DNA of 64,000 nucleotides, from NCBI GenBank assembly GCA_937890745.1, contig CALADH010000089.1, forward strand, positions 13,031 through 77,030. Reading direction: 5' to 3'. The notes under the pieces are model-generated. The model was not told where the DNA came from. It worked only from the letters and a program-made list of their open reading frames with translations, and did no database searches. This DNA is from Scybalocola_A sp900557175 (lineage in GTDB: Bacteria; Bacillota; Clostridia; Lachnospirales; Lachnospiraceae). The position numbers were made by a program, and so were the translations under genes. Shown piece after piece: positions 9,647-18,812 of this stretch (within the stretch, counting starts at the first letter, position 1; each line of letters begins with the position of its first letter).

Positions 9647-9683
9647 GAATCATTCTTTCTCCTTTTTTATGCTATTCTTCTCT

Positions 9684-9712
9684 ATGATAGCCCAATTCAC
9701 CCTTTCCGTCCA
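9684..9712 (-). promoter_or_regulatory. Predicted promoter of ftsH
   Basis: On the minus strand a -35-like TGGACG is followed by 17 bases and a -10 TATCAT, about 40 bases upstream of the ftsH start codon. Typical sigma-A spacing. Confidence 0.6.
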
Positions 9713-9763
9713 GTCTATTTTCTATTTTTCACAAAATATTTATTCTTTTCTGATACGTTTTTC

Positions 9764-9792
9764 TTGTATGAAATAAAAGTCTAATTTATAAT
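9764..9792 (+). promoter_or_regulatory. Predicted promoter of the lspA-like gene
   Basis: TTGTAT, 17-base spacer, then a perfect TATAAT at 9787-9792. The gene starts about 30 bases downstream after AAGGAGAGG. It is divergent from the ftsH promoter. Confidence 0.7.
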
Positions 9793-9823
9793 AAAATCAT
9801 GATTATGCGTAAGGAGAGGTTCT

Positions 9824-10276
9824 ATGTTCTATTTTATTTTAGCCGCTGTTTTGTGCGGCGCAGACTTAATTATCAAAAAATATATAAAACAAAAAAATGC
9901 AACCGCACGCTATGAGCGCCGTCTCGGCTGTATGACAATCACTTATTTAAAAAACAAAGGCGCCATGCTCGGTTTTCTTAAGCAGAGCGCAAAGCTTCTT
10001 CTTTGTATCACACTGACTGCCATCGGCTTTATTGCCGGCGTCCTTGCCATGCTCACCCCTAGAAAAGGGCATTTTCTTTTAAAATCCGGACTGTCGCTCA
10101 TCCTCGGCGGTGCCTGCAGCAATGGGTTTGAACGCCTTAAGGACGGCGAAGTAACCGACTACATCCGTTTTAACGCCGGCCCGAAAAAATTTCAAAATGT
10201 TGTCTTTAACATCGGAGATTTCTTCATCTTCAGCGGCTGTATACTCACCATCATCGATGCACTGCGGAAAAAATAA
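9824..10276 (+). CDS. Signal peptidase II-like (LspA-family) membrane protein
   Basis: Membrane protein of 150 aa with about four hydrophobic segments (1-15, 58-77, 85-98, 127-146). It keeps both catalytic aspartates of lipoprotein signal peptidase: Asp112 in EVTDYIRF and Asp132 in VVFNIGDFF. It also has the conserved N-x-G feature near residue 43 (LKNKGAMLG). The usual N-x-x-D-R motif is NGFER here, so it is a divergent member. The probable role is removal of lipoprotein signal peptides, perhaps as a second copy beside a standard lspA elsewhere. It is an isolated plus-strand gene with its own promoter. Confidence 0.75.
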   Translation: MFYFILAAVLCGADLIIKKYIKQKNATARYERRLGCMTITYLKNKGAMLGFLKQSAKLLLCITLTAIGFIAGVLAMLTPRKGHFLLKSGLSLILGGACSNGFERLKDGEVTDYIRFNAGPKKFQNVVFNIGDFFIFSGCILTIIDALRKK

Positions 10277-10304
10277 AAAATATCGCACATATCTGCACAA
10301 GGCA

Positions 10305-10377
10305 AAAAAAGAGTACGCTTTGATATGCTCCCTGTCAATCAGACAGGGATATATCACTTTAGAGCGCACTCTTTTTT
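10305..10377. terminator. Bidirectional terminator between convergent genes
   Basis: Outer arms AAAAAGAGTACGCT and AGCGCACTCTTTTT pair with one mismatch around an inner perfect hairpin CCCTGTC-AATCA-GACAGGG. A-run on the left and T-run on the right, so it can end both the lspA-like gene and the glycosyltransferase gene. Confidence 0.8.
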
Positions 10378-10390
10378 AATACGTCTTATT

Positions 10391-11659
10391 TTACTGTGCC
10401 TGACGGATCTCGCCGGCTGTTTTGACAACGTTGTGCTGAATTGGCACCCACTGAATCTTCTTAAATAAAGCAACAACAGAAATTGGAATGTATGTCATAA
10501 TATAAACCGGAAATGTAAATAAATAAGCAATTTTCTTCCAGTTCTGTGTATGAATCTGCTCCCACTCTGTCACTGTTGTAATCAGACCAAGCGTAAACAT
10601 CGTCACATAACTTGCACCAAACGCAAAAGCTACTGTCTCCATCAGTGAATGCAGCATCACATTCATATAAACCGGATTAAGCAGACCATAAATCACACCG
10701 ACAATACCGAGAACAAAGGTTGTCAGTGTCAGAAGAATCCCCGGTGCAATCGTCATAAACATATCATACGCTGCAAAGCTGTGCTTCTTAAAAATGTTCG
10801 CACAAAGCTGCTTTGCATAATTGAAAAATACCTGATAAAAGCCTTTTGACCAGCGCAGGCGCTGATTCCATGATGCTTTAAAGGTTGTCGGCTGCTCATC
10901 ATAAATAATTGCTGAATTACAGTAACCAATACACTCACCGTGAATGACACTGTCGATTGAAAACTCAATATCCTCTGTCAGAAGATGGTGCTTCCAGCCG
11001 CCGTTTTTCTTAAATACTTCATTGCTTACAAGGAAGCCTGTGCCTGAAACCGCACAGCTTGTTCCAAGCATCATACGGGCATTGTTAATATACTTTGCCT
11101 CTCTTAAAAACCAAAGCGCATAACCGGCTGAAATCCAGTTATCGCCATAGTTTTTAGAATTACGGTAGCTTGTAATGATTCTATATCCATTGGAAAATAC
11201 TTTGTTCATCTCTCTGACATAATTTTCATCAAGAATGTTATCCGCATCAAATACGAAATAGCCTTCAAAGGCATCCTCACCGTAATCTTCTGAAATATGT
11301 TCTAAAAGCCAGTTCAGTGCATAGCCCTTGCCGACCTTTTCCTTATTAAAACGTTCATAAACAACAGCGCCGGCTTCCCGTGCCACATCTGCTGTATGAT
11401 CTGTGCAGTTATCTGCAACGACAAAAATTTCAATAAGCTTATCCGGATAATTCTGCTGTTTGATACTTTCAATAAGCTGTGCTATGACCGCACTCTCATT
11501 TCTGGCTGAAATCAAAACTCCATATTTATGAAATCTGTCGGCTTCAAACGTCTTCGGCGTTTTTAGTAAACCCATAAGTGCATAGACAACCTGGTATAAA
11601 TATCCGACTGTAAAAAACAAGCCGACAACCACAGCCGCTGTCCTTATTACATCAAGCAT
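10391..11659 (-). CDS. Membrane family 2 glycosyltransferase
   Basis: Processive-type GT2 enzyme of 422 aa. One N-terminal transmembrane helix (6-30) precedes the cytosolic GT-A domain with ISARNESAVIAQLIES, the DAD metal/UDP motif (YFVFDADN), the TED motif (LLTEDIEFS) and the Q-x-x-R-W motif (QRLRWSKG). Three further C-terminal transmembrane segments follow. The layout resembles cellulose synthase/NodC/PgaC-type enzymes that build and export beta-linked polysaccharide. The sugar and product cannot be read, and no other exopolysaccharide genes are adjacent. AGGAGG precedes the ATG; a ~175-base 5' leader lies upstream. Confidence 0.85.
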   Translation of the reverse strand: MLDVIRTAAVVVGLFFTVGYLYQVVYALMGLLKTPKTFEADRFHKYGVLISARNESAVIAQLIESIKQQNYPDKLIEIFVVADNCTDHTADVAREAGAVVYERFNKEKVGKGYALNWLLEHISEDYGEDAFEGYFVFDADNILDENYVREMNKVFSNGYRIITSYRNSKNYGDNWISAGYALWFLREAKYINNARMMLGTSCAVSGTGFLVSNEVFKKNGGWKHHLLTEDIEFSIDSVIHGECIGYCNSAIIYDEQPTTFKASWNQRLRWSKGFYQVFFNYAKQLCANIFKKHSFAAYDMFMTIAPGILLTLTTFVLGIVGVIYGLLNPVYMNVMLHSLMETVAFAFGASYVTMFTLGLITTVTEWEQIHTQNWKKIAYLFTFPVYIMTYIPISVVALFKKIQWVPIQHNVVKTAGEIRQAQ

Positions 11660-11832
11660 AAGAATCTTCTCCTCCTCATTTTCAAATCATTTTTGTTAAT
11701 TGTAAGTATAGTCGCTGTATGCCAAAAATAAAAGAAATAATTTCTGAAGAATTATTAAATTTCCCTTTAACTTCTCTGAATTAGCATATGCGTTACTTTT
11801 AAATCTTATGTACCTGATTTTCATCAGTAACT

Positions 11833-11860
11833 ATCATACCACGTTCATTTAAAATGTCAA
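11833..11860 (-). promoter_or_regulatory. Predicted promoter of the glycosyltransferase gene
   Basis: Minus-strand TTGACA, 16-base spacer, TATGAT. This leaves a leader of about 170 bases before the start codon; a second possible -10 (TATACT, near 11706) lies inside it. Nothing else recognisable was seen in 11660-11942. Confidence 0.65.
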
Positions 11861-11942
11861 AATGCTTTTTAACGAAATTACACAAAAACTTTACGTTTTC
11901 TTTATGCAACTTTTACACTTCGTTTTTCATCAATGGACTTCT

Positions 11943-14306
11943 TCATTGAAATTGCTTTTTATTTTCTTCCGTCAGATATGTCTGTATGTCAAAGCGCCCA
12001 TGTGCCGCCGTCACAAGCACCGCACCATTTTGCGCCGTCACAAACGTCCCGCAGTCGATATTTTCAAATCTTTGCATCGTTTCTTCATGGGGATGACCGT
12101 AACGGTTATTTTTTCCGCACGAAACGACCGCCGCCTCCGGCTTTATCTGTGCAAGAAAATCACTGCCGGAGCTGCTTTTAGAACCATGATGTCCTGCCTT
12201 AAGCAAATCAATATCCGGGAGAGCCCCTATTGCGGCCGCCTCCGCCATTGCCTCGCCGTCTCCTGTAAAAAGTACAGTCACGCCTTCTATATTAAGCAGC
12301 AGCATCATTGAAGCCTCATTATCATCTTCTGTCACAAAATCCGGCGAAGGATGAATACACTTGATATACCACCGGCCATTTTTTCCGGGAACATTGCCGC
12401 TTATAGCTTCACCGGCCTTAAATACGTTTGTCCGAATATTTTTTTCTGATGCCAGCCGGCACATTGCTTCCTGCTTCTCCTTTGACGGACAGCACGCCGG
12501 AAAGTAAAGCGTACCAATCTCATCGCCTGATGCCATCAGTCCTTTAACACCATTTGTATGATCGCCATCCATATGGGATAAAAATACACCGTCAAGCCGG
12601 CCGATGCCATAAAACTTTAATACCTTTTCAATGACATAAGTATGGACATCCTTCTGTGATGAGCTCCCGCCGTCAATCAGCCAGTTTGTACCATCACTCA
12701 TAGACAGAAGCGCGCAATCCCCCTGCCCCACGTCCATAAAAATAATCCGCGGCTGCTTCGGTATTTTAGGCAGGGCAAGAAGACCATATCCTGCAGCCAG
12801 AAAACCAATGCCCAAAAGAAGCACCTTTTTTTTGTAATGACGGCTTACGGCAATAAATGCTAATGGAAAAACAACTATCAAAAGCACCATCAGCTCCGGT
12901 GACGGTCTTCCGGTCACAATGACAGAAAACGGCAGCCGCTCAAAAAAGTGGCATACATATGTATAAAGCTGTAAAATAAAATAGACGATGCCTGTTAAAA
13001 ATTTTGCTGCTGGTATACAAAACAGACCGATGATGCCGCCAAGCGCCGCCATCGGAAATAAAATCCCCATCAGCGGCAAAAGGAAAAAGTTAAGTACCGT
13101 ACTATAAAGCGGTATTTCATAAAGATACCATGCCAGCACCGGCATCGTTATCAATGTGATTGAAAGCCCCGGCAAAAGCTTTTCCGAAAGATGTCCCGGC
13201 TTATTTTTAATCAGCACCGGTAAAAAACCAATCAGACTAAACACTGCACCAAAAGACATCAAAATACCAAAAGAAGTAAGCCCCAATGGCTGCCGCCACA
13301 AAATTATAAGTCCGGCCAGTGCCAATGCACTTACGCCATCATAGCTTCTGCCCAAAAGTTCTGCACCCATTAAAAGTGCCGCCATCAAAAGCGCCCGGAT
13401 ACACGACACCGGCATACCGCACATAAAACCATAAGCAGCCATCAGCAAAAATGCCGCTGCAAATGCAGCGCCCGGCGGCATTGTCACTTTTCTGAGAAGC
13501 CGGTAAATTCCGACGCCGGCCATGCTCATGTGAAGGCCTGACACAGCAAAAAGATGGCCGATGCCCTGACTTTGATATAATGTTTTTAACTCTTTAGAAA
13601 GCCCCTGCTTATCTCCAAGCATAATGCCGCACAGCACACCGGCCGTTTCTTCATCGAGCACGCTGTGATAAACCGCCGTCAGACGGGCTTTTAAACGCAG
13701 CAGTGCTTTTGCCGCAGGAAGACCTCCGTGGCTGATAACATCCATATGCTCAGGAAACATTTGATAATAAAGTCCCGACACACTATTGGCAGCCCATGCA
13801 TCATAAGTTCCCGGATTTGATGCTTTTTCAAAACGCTTTGGACAGCCTGACACAACAATCGTATCGCCATACGCCGCCGTCTCCGACAAATCCGCCACAA
13901 TCAAAAGCTTGTCTGTCAATGGCAAATTCACGTCTCCTTTAATGACTTTCACATAAACAGACTTTGATTTTGCTTTCACTTCTGTTTTTTCCACAATACA
14001 TTTCAATGTCACCGGCGTCTCAAAATCACCGGCCGCCCACACAGTTTCTGCCGTCTGCCGGTCTTCAAGCAATCTGATGCTTCCGGCAGACATAAAAACA
14101 GGCAGCACACAAAAAACAAGCCGCGTCCGCAGTGCCCATCGCCTGCGCGCACCTTTTTTCTGTATCCTGCCTGAATGCACACATATCCATATACAGGCGG
14201 CAAAAAGCACTGCAAATACAGGCAATGCCGCCCATCCGATGATATTTCCAAGTATCTCTCCAAATACATAGGCCAGTCCAAACCATACAATAGGCCTTTT
14301 AATCAC
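11943..14306 (-). CDS. comEC: ComEC/Rec2-type competence DNA-uptake channel
   Basis: ComEC of 787 aa. N-terminal membrane helices and an OB-like DUF4131 region are followed by the multi-pass Competence domain (from about GIMLGDKQGLSK...LFAVSGLHMSM). The C-terminal metallo-beta-lactamase-like domain has VFLSHMDGDHTNG and LLKAGHHGSKSSSG. It conducts single-stranded DNA into the cell in transformation. Start: a longer in-frame opening overlaps the upstream lipoprotein gene, but GTG at 14306 has AAGGAG seven bases before it and gives a normal membrane N-terminus. comEA lies four genes upstream; no comF or pilus genes are in the window. Confidence 0.92.
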   Translation of the reverse strand: MIKRPIVWFGLAYVFGEILGNIIGWAALPVFAVLFAACIWICVHSGRIQKKGARRRWALRTRLVFCVLPVFMSAGSIRLLEDRQTAETVWAAGDFETPVTLKCIVEKTEVKAKSKSVYVKVIKGDVNLPLTDKLLIVADLSETAAYGDTIVVSGCPKRFEKASNPGTYDAWAANSVSGLYYQMFPEHMDVISHGGLPAAKALLRLKARLTAVYHSVLDEETAGVLCGIMLGDKQGLSKELKTLYQSQGIGHLFAVSGLHMSMAGVGIYRLLRKVTMPPGAAFAAAFLLMAAYGFMCGMPVSCIRALLMAALLMGAELLGRSYDGVSALALAGLIILWRQPLGLTSFGILMSFGAVFSLIGFLPVLIKNKPGHLSEKLLPGLSITLITMPVLAWYLYEIPLYSTVLNFFLLPLMGILFPMAALGGIIGLFCIPAAKFLTGIVYFILQLYTYVCHFFERLPFSVIVTGRPSPELMVLLIVVFPLAFIAVSRHYKKKVLLLGIGFLAAGYGLLALPKIPKQPRIIFMDVGQGDCALLSMSDGTNWLIDGGSSSQKDVHTYVIEKVLKFYGIGRLDGVFLSHMDGDHTNGVKGLMASGDEIGTLYFPACCPSKEKQEAMCRLASEKNIRTNVFKAGEAISGNVPGKNGRWYIKCIHPSPDFVTEDDNEASMMLLLNIEGVTVLFTGDGEAMAEAAAIGALPDIDLLKAGHHGSKSSSGSDFLAQIKPEAAVVSCGKNNRYGHPHEETMQRFENIDCGTFVTAQNGAVLVTAAHGRFDIQTYLTEENKKQFQ

Positions 14307-14319
14307 CGAAATCTCCTTT

Positions 14320-15348
14320 TCAATTTTTGTCAGCAACCGCGCCCGGACTGTCCGGTCCCATCGACTGGGCTGTACTTTCAGTCTCCGTCCCGCTGACGGC
14401 CGGCGGAACAACCGGCTTTGCAATCATTTCTTCATTTGCCGTCAAAGGCACTGAAATATCTAAGCCTTCTGTCGAAGTCACCGTCTTGCCGTCAATAAGA
14501 ATCTGAACGCTGTCAACATCAGGAAGCTCACAAAGTGAATTGACAACCGAATAAATTTTCACTGCAAACGCCTGATTTTCAACAATTTCCAAAAATCGCG
14601 AATTCATATCCACCGTACATAAACCGTTATCCACTGAAATCTTATTAAGCTTCGTGTCCGAAGGACACGTCTTATTCAATGTATCCGAAAGCGGGCCTGC
14701 AATAATACGTTCCATCACAACAGACTCAACCGTTGCTGTATTTTTATAATGCACAAGCACATCTTCTGTGGCAAGCTGTGTACCGTCTGTACTTGCAAAA
14801 TAAAGCTTCAATGTTTTTTCACTTATATTTTTCAGATCAGCACTTGTACTGTCCACATAATCATCAGCCTTCATTACAAACGGTATCCCATTCTTATCCA
14901 AAACCGGCTGTTCATCAACATAAAAAGCCACATAATCGATCAGAGAATCAAATTGCGTCAATGTCTTGACGACACAGGCACGCACAAGCACCTCTTTCTC
15001 TTTTGAAAGCGCACTGTAAGCACTGTTAAAATAAATATCTGCCTGCCGGTTTGCCGCAGTATAACCATATTTTAAAACTTTTAACGGTTCTGAAACTGCC
15101 GCTTCACAGTATCGTCCCTGCGGTGTTTCTGAGAGTGCGCCGACACATTCGCCAATCAGCTCATAGGCTGTCTGGGAACTGTATGCACGGCTCTCACTTT
15201 GAAGAACCGGCGTTCTGCTGTCAAGGCAATATACCTTATACGCTGTATCCAGTGCCTCAGCATCCCGGACGGCACCTTTTTTTGCACATCCGCCCGCCGC
15301 TATAGCCGCACAAACGACAAGCAGCCATATCATTGCTCTTTTCTTCAT
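14320..15348 (-). CDS. GerMN-domain lipoprotein
   Basis: Lipoprotein with signal peptide and lipobox AAGGC (Cys near residue 22), followed by two GerMN-like domains. The clearest blocks are LKLYFASTDGTQLATEDV...VMERIIAGPL and VKIYSVVNSLCELPDVDSVQILIDGK. GerMN domains occur in the sporulation and germination protein GerM and in lipoproteins paired with two-component kinases (LpqB-like). It directly follows the histidine kinase gene (16 bases), so a role as an extracytoplasmic partner of that kinase is plausible. Start is the ATG at 15348 after GGAGG. A Ser/Thr/Pro-rich tail ends the protein. Confidence 0.85.
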   Translation of the reverse strand: MKKRAMIWLLVVCAAIAAGGCAKKGAVRDAEALDTAYKVYCLDSRTPVLQSESRAYSSQTAYELIGECVGALSETPQGRYCEAAVSEPLKVLKYGYTAANRQADIYFNSAYSALSKEKEVLVRACVVKTLTQFDSLIDYVAFYVDEQPVLDKNGIPFVMKADDYVDSTSADLKNISEKTLKLYFASTDGTQLATEDVLVHYKNTATVESVVMERIIAGPLSDTLNKTCPSDTKLNKISVDNGLCTVDMNSRFLEIVENQAFAVKIYSVVNSLCELPDVDSVQILIDGKTVTSTEGLDISVPLTANEEMIAKPVVPPAVSGTETESTAQSMGPDSPGAVADKN

Positions 15349-15364
15349 CACTGCCTCCTATCAT

Positions 15365-16846
15365 TTATGCCTTATCTGCGCTCGAAAGCGGAATACGGAC
15401 AATAAATACTGTTCCCTGCTCCTCGCGGCTCTTAACCTTAATATCTCCGCCATGCATAAGAATAATATTTTTAGTAATGGCAAGTCCAAGGCCGGTACCG
15501 CCGGTTTCCCTTGATCTCGCCTTGTCGATTCTGTAAAAACGTTCAAAAATTCTGTCCTGATATTCTTCGCCGATCCCAATCCCCGAATCCGATACCTTCA
15601 CATAAAAATAATTATAATCCGCATCCAGCGAGACCTTCACCCAGCCGCCGGCAACATTATATTTAATACCATTTTCAACAAGATTTGAAAAAGCAAGCGT
15701 CAGTTTGACTTCGTCCACATCACTGATCACCGTCCTGAAGCCCTCAAAAGCAAGCTCAATATTACGTTTTCCTGCAATCGGGCGCAAACGCTTTAAAATA
15801 AGCTCCAGCATCTCATTAATATTGACGGATGTCAAATTCAGCTCTGCAGCCTTTTTATCCATCTTCACAAGGGACAGAAGGTCGGTAATAATGCGGTTTT
15901 CTCTGTCAATCTCCTCAACAATATCTTTCATAAAATCCTGATACAATTCCTTCGGCGCATCCGGCTGCATATTCAGCGAATCTGCAAGCACCTTAATAGA
16001 AGTCATCGGCGTCTTCAGTTCATGAGAAACATTAGAAACAAATTCCTGTCTCGATGTTTCAAGATTATTCAGCTTGACAAGCATCTTATTAAAAGCATCT
16101 GAAATCTGGACAATCTCATTGAAGCCTTCCAAATTAACTTTCTCATCAAAATGCCCTTCCGATACATGGTCAATCGTATTTGCAAGCACTTTAAACGGCT
16201 TTGAAAATACTCTTGAAAAAAGAAAGGCAAGCACTGCCAGTACGATAGCAATGACTATAAAAATAAAATTACTCATCCAGCGTATGTGAATATAAGCCGC
16301 CGTTTTTGTCGCTGTTGACGAACTTAAAAGAATAGCGCCCTTCACCTGCGTTCCATATTCATTATCAGAAACAACGGGTATACTCAGCTCCACGATATCA
16401 AACTGCTCATTGTGATGCCAGACCTGACTGCCCCGCATACAATTCATCGCATCCTCAGAAATCACTTCCTTGCCATTAACTCTATAATAAGAATCCCAAA
16501 TGGCAGTATATGTATCATCAATGACAATAATACGCCCGTCATAAACCGAGGCCAGCTGTGTCATCTGATTATTCAGACTTTCTTTATCGCCGCCGTCAAA
16601 ATATGCATCTGTAATCATCTGCCTTGCAATAGTTTCACTGTGCTGGCGTATATTTTCGACGCGCTCGCTGTAAAGTCTGTCCTTTATATCGACAAGAAGG
16701 ATTCCCCGCATAATAAATAACGGTATGATTGAGATGCACACAAACATCAGAATCAGCCGGAAATACATACTGCGGAAGAATCCTGTCTTCTTACTTTTTT
16801 TATGTCTTATATGCTTCTTTTTACTTTTGGAAAAAATAACCAACAC
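15365..16846 (-). CDS. Sensor histidine kinase (HAMP-HisKA-HATPase)
   Basis: Membrane kinase, about 493 aa. First transmembrane segment near 28-50, an extracytoplasmic sensor domain to about 185, second transmembrane segment (192-214), then HAMP. The phospho-acceptor box is VSNVSHELKTPMTSIK, and the ATPase boxes are NLVENGIKYN, DSGIGIG and GGTGLGLAI. It pairs with the OmpR-type regulator whose gene end it overlaps by 26 bases. The start is a GTG with no good ribosome site, consistent with translational coupling; a later ATG (MYFRLIL) is possible. The signal is unknown. Confidence 0.88.
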   Translation of the reverse strand: MLVIFSKSKKKHIRHKKSKKTGFFRSMYFRLILMFVCISIIPLFIMRGILLVDIKDRLYSERVENIRQHSETIARQMITDAYFDGGDKESLNNQMTQLASVYDGRIIVIDDTYTAIWDSYYRVNGKEVISEDAMNCMRGSQVWHHNEQFDIVELSIPVVSDNEYGTQVKGAILLSSSTATKTAAYIHIRWMSNFIFIVIAIVLAVLAFLFSRVFSKPFKVLANTIDHVSEGHFDEKVNLEGFNEIVQISDAFNKMLVKLNNLETSRQEFVSNVSHELKTPMTSIKVLADSLNMQPDAPKELYQDFMKDIVEEIDRENRIITDLLSLVKMDKKAAELNLTSVNINEMLELILKRLRPIAGKRNIELAFEGFRTVISDVDEVKLTLAFSNLVENGIKYNVAGGWVKVSLDADYNYFYVKVSDSGIGIGEEYQDRIFERFYRIDKARSRETGGTGLGLAITKNIILMHGGDIKVKSREEQGTVFIVRIPLSSADKA

Positions 16847-17510
16847 CCCATTTTGTATGTATATATTTTGGCTCGCTTGGGTTGCTTTCTATCTTTTCCC
16901 TTAAACGCCGCACATGAACGTCTACAGTACGCACATCGCCCGGATAGTCATAACCCCATACAAGATTCAAAAGCTTCTCGCGGTTATAAACTTTATTCGG
17001 GTTCATAATTAAAAGCTCAAGCAGATCAAATTCCTTCGCTGTCAGATTCACTTCTTTATTTTCAATGAATACACGGCGGCTGTCCATATCAATACGCATA
17101 TCTCCGGCCACAAGCTGCTTTGTATCCTCCCTGACAGGCTCTTTCACGCGCATACGGCGCATAATCGCCTTAATTCTTGCTTTAACCTCAAGAATATTAA
17201 ACGGCTTTGTAATATAATCATCGGCGCCATACTCAAGCCCCAGAATTTTATCCATATCATCGCCCTTGGCTGTCAGCATAATAATCGGCACATCCGAAAA
17301 TTCCCGTATTGCCTGACAAACTTCAAAACCGTTCATCTCCGGAAGCATCACATCCAAAAGAATCACATCATAAGCGTTGGCCGAAGCCATCTCAAGCGCT
17401 GTCCTTCCGTCATAGGCAACAGCCACTTCCATATTGTCCTGTTCAAGACTGAACTTCAGTCCCTTGACAATAATTTTCTCATCATCGACAACTAATACTT
17501 TTCTCTCCAT
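16821..17510 (-). CDS. OmpR/PhoB-family response regulator
   Basis: 229 aa. Receiver domain with DDE at residues 9-11, phospho-acceptor Asp in VILLDVMLPEMNG and Lys in MLTAKGDD, then a winged-helix effector ending RTVDVHVRRLREKIE...WGVGYFF. Cognate of the next kinase gene. It stands between comEA and comEC, so the pair may respond to envelope or surface conditions together with the GerMN lipoprotein; target genes are unknown. Good GGAGG site. Confidence 0.93.
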   Translation of the reverse strand: MERKVLVVDDEKIIVKGLKFSLEQDNMEVAVAYDGRTALEMASANAYDVILLDVMLPEMNGFEVCQAIREFSDVPIIMLTAKGDDMDKILGLEYGADDYITKPFNILEVKARIKAIMRRMRVKEPVREDTKQLVAGDMRIDMDSRRVFIENKEVNLTAKEFDLLELLIMNPNKVYNREKLLNLVWGYDYPGDVRTVDVHVRRLREKIESNPSEPKYIHTKWGVGYFFQK

Positions 17511-17549
17511 ATTTCCTCCATCTTGCGGCTTATGCCGCTTTAGCGCCGC

Positions 17550-18221
17550 TCATCCGGCACATATCAGTGCCTTTATCGGTTCAAAAACACCGTCCTTAAT
17601 TCCGGGCACCTGCTTTAAAGCTTCAACCGATGCAAATGGCCCGTTCGCTTCTCTGTACGCAATAATCTTAGCCGCCTTCGATTCACCGATGCCCGGAAGT
17701 GTCATCAGCTCATCGACGGTCGCCTTATTAATATCCAAAAGTCCGCCATCTTCTGACGAAATACCGTGAGCATCTGCATCATCAGGCGCGGATGTCTCAC
17801 CGATTGCCGGTACATCAATTTTTTGTCCGTCACTGACAATCTCTGCTAAATTCAGCGCAGACGTGTCGGCAATTTCTGCAAATCCTCCGGCAGCCTTCAC
17901 CGCTGCCTCTGCCCGCGCACCGGCTGCAAGCGTATATACACCGGCTTTCTTCACAGCGCCGCATACATAAACACACACTGTCCCGGCATCACTGTCATCT
18001 TTACTGTCTGCCTTTACATCACCGGCTTTTTGCACGATGTCAGTTTCATTATCGTCACTTTTTATGTCAACTTCGCTATCAGTTAAAACCCGGCCGGTAT
18101 CATGAGTTTCCGATATCACTTCGGACACTCCCCCGTCGGGTATACTCTGACAGCTATATAAAATACCGCTGACAACAATAAACAAAATGACAACTGTAAA
18201 CTTTATTGTCTTTTTACGCAA
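17550..18221 (-). CDS. comEA: ComEA-type helix-hairpin-helix DNA receptor
   Basis: ComEA, 223 aa. An N-terminal membrane anchor (residues 8-25; LYSCQS could be a lipobox) is followed by an acidic linker, an SLBB domain (VCVYVCGAVKKAGVYTLAAG) and a C-terminal HhH pair (DINKATVDELMTLPGIGESKAAKIIAYREANGPF) that binds double-stranded DNA at the cell surface for transformation. The start is TTG after AAGGAGG. It is the first gene of the run comEA / regulator / kinase / GerMN / comEC. Confidence 0.92.
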   Translation of the reverse strand: MRKKTIKFTVVILFIVVSGILYSCQSIPDGGVSEVISETHDTGRVLTDSEVDIKSDDNETDIVQKAGDVKADSKDDSDAGTVCVYVCGAVKKAGVYTLAAGARAEAAVKAAGGFAEIADTSALNLAEIVSDGQKIDVPAIGETSAPDDADAHGISSEDGGLLDINKATVDELMTLPGIGESKAAKIIAYREANGPFASVEALKQVPGIKDGVFEPIKALICAG

Positions 18222-18282
18222 AATTCCCGCCTCCTTATTTTAAAAGCAGGGAAAAATTTGCCTGATAAATCTGCACATATTT

Positions 18283-18311
18283 ATTCTACCTAAAGATTTA
18301 ATAATTTACAA
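18283..18311 (-). promoter_or_regulatory. Predicted promoter of the comEA run
   Basis: Minus-strand TTGTAA, 17-base spacer, TAGAAT, about 60 bases upstream of the comEA TTG start. Confidence 0.6.
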
Positions 18312-18375
18312 GCCGCTTTTTTAACAATTCTGAAAAACTTTTAAGTCCTCTGTTGTACAAGGCTCACAACGACAC

Positions 18376-18810
18376 TTATTTCCATTTAAAAATAACAATC
18401 CCTGTCACCGCCACAAGCAGTCCAAAAAGCTTTGTCCACGAAAATGCTGCCTTTTCAACGCCGAACAGACCGAATAATTCAATGAGATAGGCAACCGCCA
18501 GCTGTGCGATTACGATAAGCAGCGCCGCCTTTGCCGGACCTAACTGATTCATACTCATAATCACAGTCAATGTAATAAACGCACCAATCACACCGCCTAA
18601 CAATAAATATTTCCTGTCCACCTGTAAAAGCATTCCAAAGCTTTCCCGTCCTTTAAAAAGCCACGCACAAAGGCAGACAATAAGCGCAGAAAACTGCACC
18701 CAGCTGTTAGACACCCAAAGACTTGTCTGTTTTGTTACTGCTGTATTAAAAACACCTTGAACACTCATAAGCGCGCCCGAAATGAGCGCAATTAAAATTC
18801 CGGACATCAT
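18376..18810 (-). CDS. YdcZ-type (DUF606) small DMT transporter
   Basis: Four-to-five-helix membrane protein of 144 aa. It matches the DMT superfamily YdcZ/DUF606 pattern: GILIALISGALMSVQGVFNT at the start, NSWVQFSAL, and a final helix LFGLLVAVTGIVIFKWK. Such proteins work as small dimeric exporters or importers with unknown substrates. It is preceded by MATE on the same strand and by a stem-loop whose arm contains its own GGAGG site (18813-18900), so translation is probably controlled. Confidence 0.85.
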   Translation of the reverse strand: MMSGILIALISGALMSVQGVFNTAVTKQTSLWVSNSWVQFSALIVCLCAWLFKGRESFGMLLQVDRKYLLLGGVIGAFITLTVIMSMNQLGPAKAALLIVIAQLAVAYLIELFGLFGVEKAAFSWTKLFGLLVAVTGIVIFKWK

Positions 18811-18812
18811 AA

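Noticed and set aside
9824..10276. Unrelated small hypothetical membrane protein
   Set aside because: Both catalytic Asp motifs of signal peptidase II (VTDYI and FNIGD) are present with correct spacing, so an LspA-family assignment is supported.
11660..11942. Possible riboswitch in the glycosyltransferase leader (c-di-GMP)
   Set aside because: The leader is long enough, but none of the conserved c-di-GMP-I motifs could be recognised; only a promoter is reported.
14307..14423. N-terminal extension of ComEC into the GerMN gene
   Set aside because: The extra residues are basic and non-membrane, overlap the lipoprotein coding region, and a GTG with AAGGAG lies at 14306.
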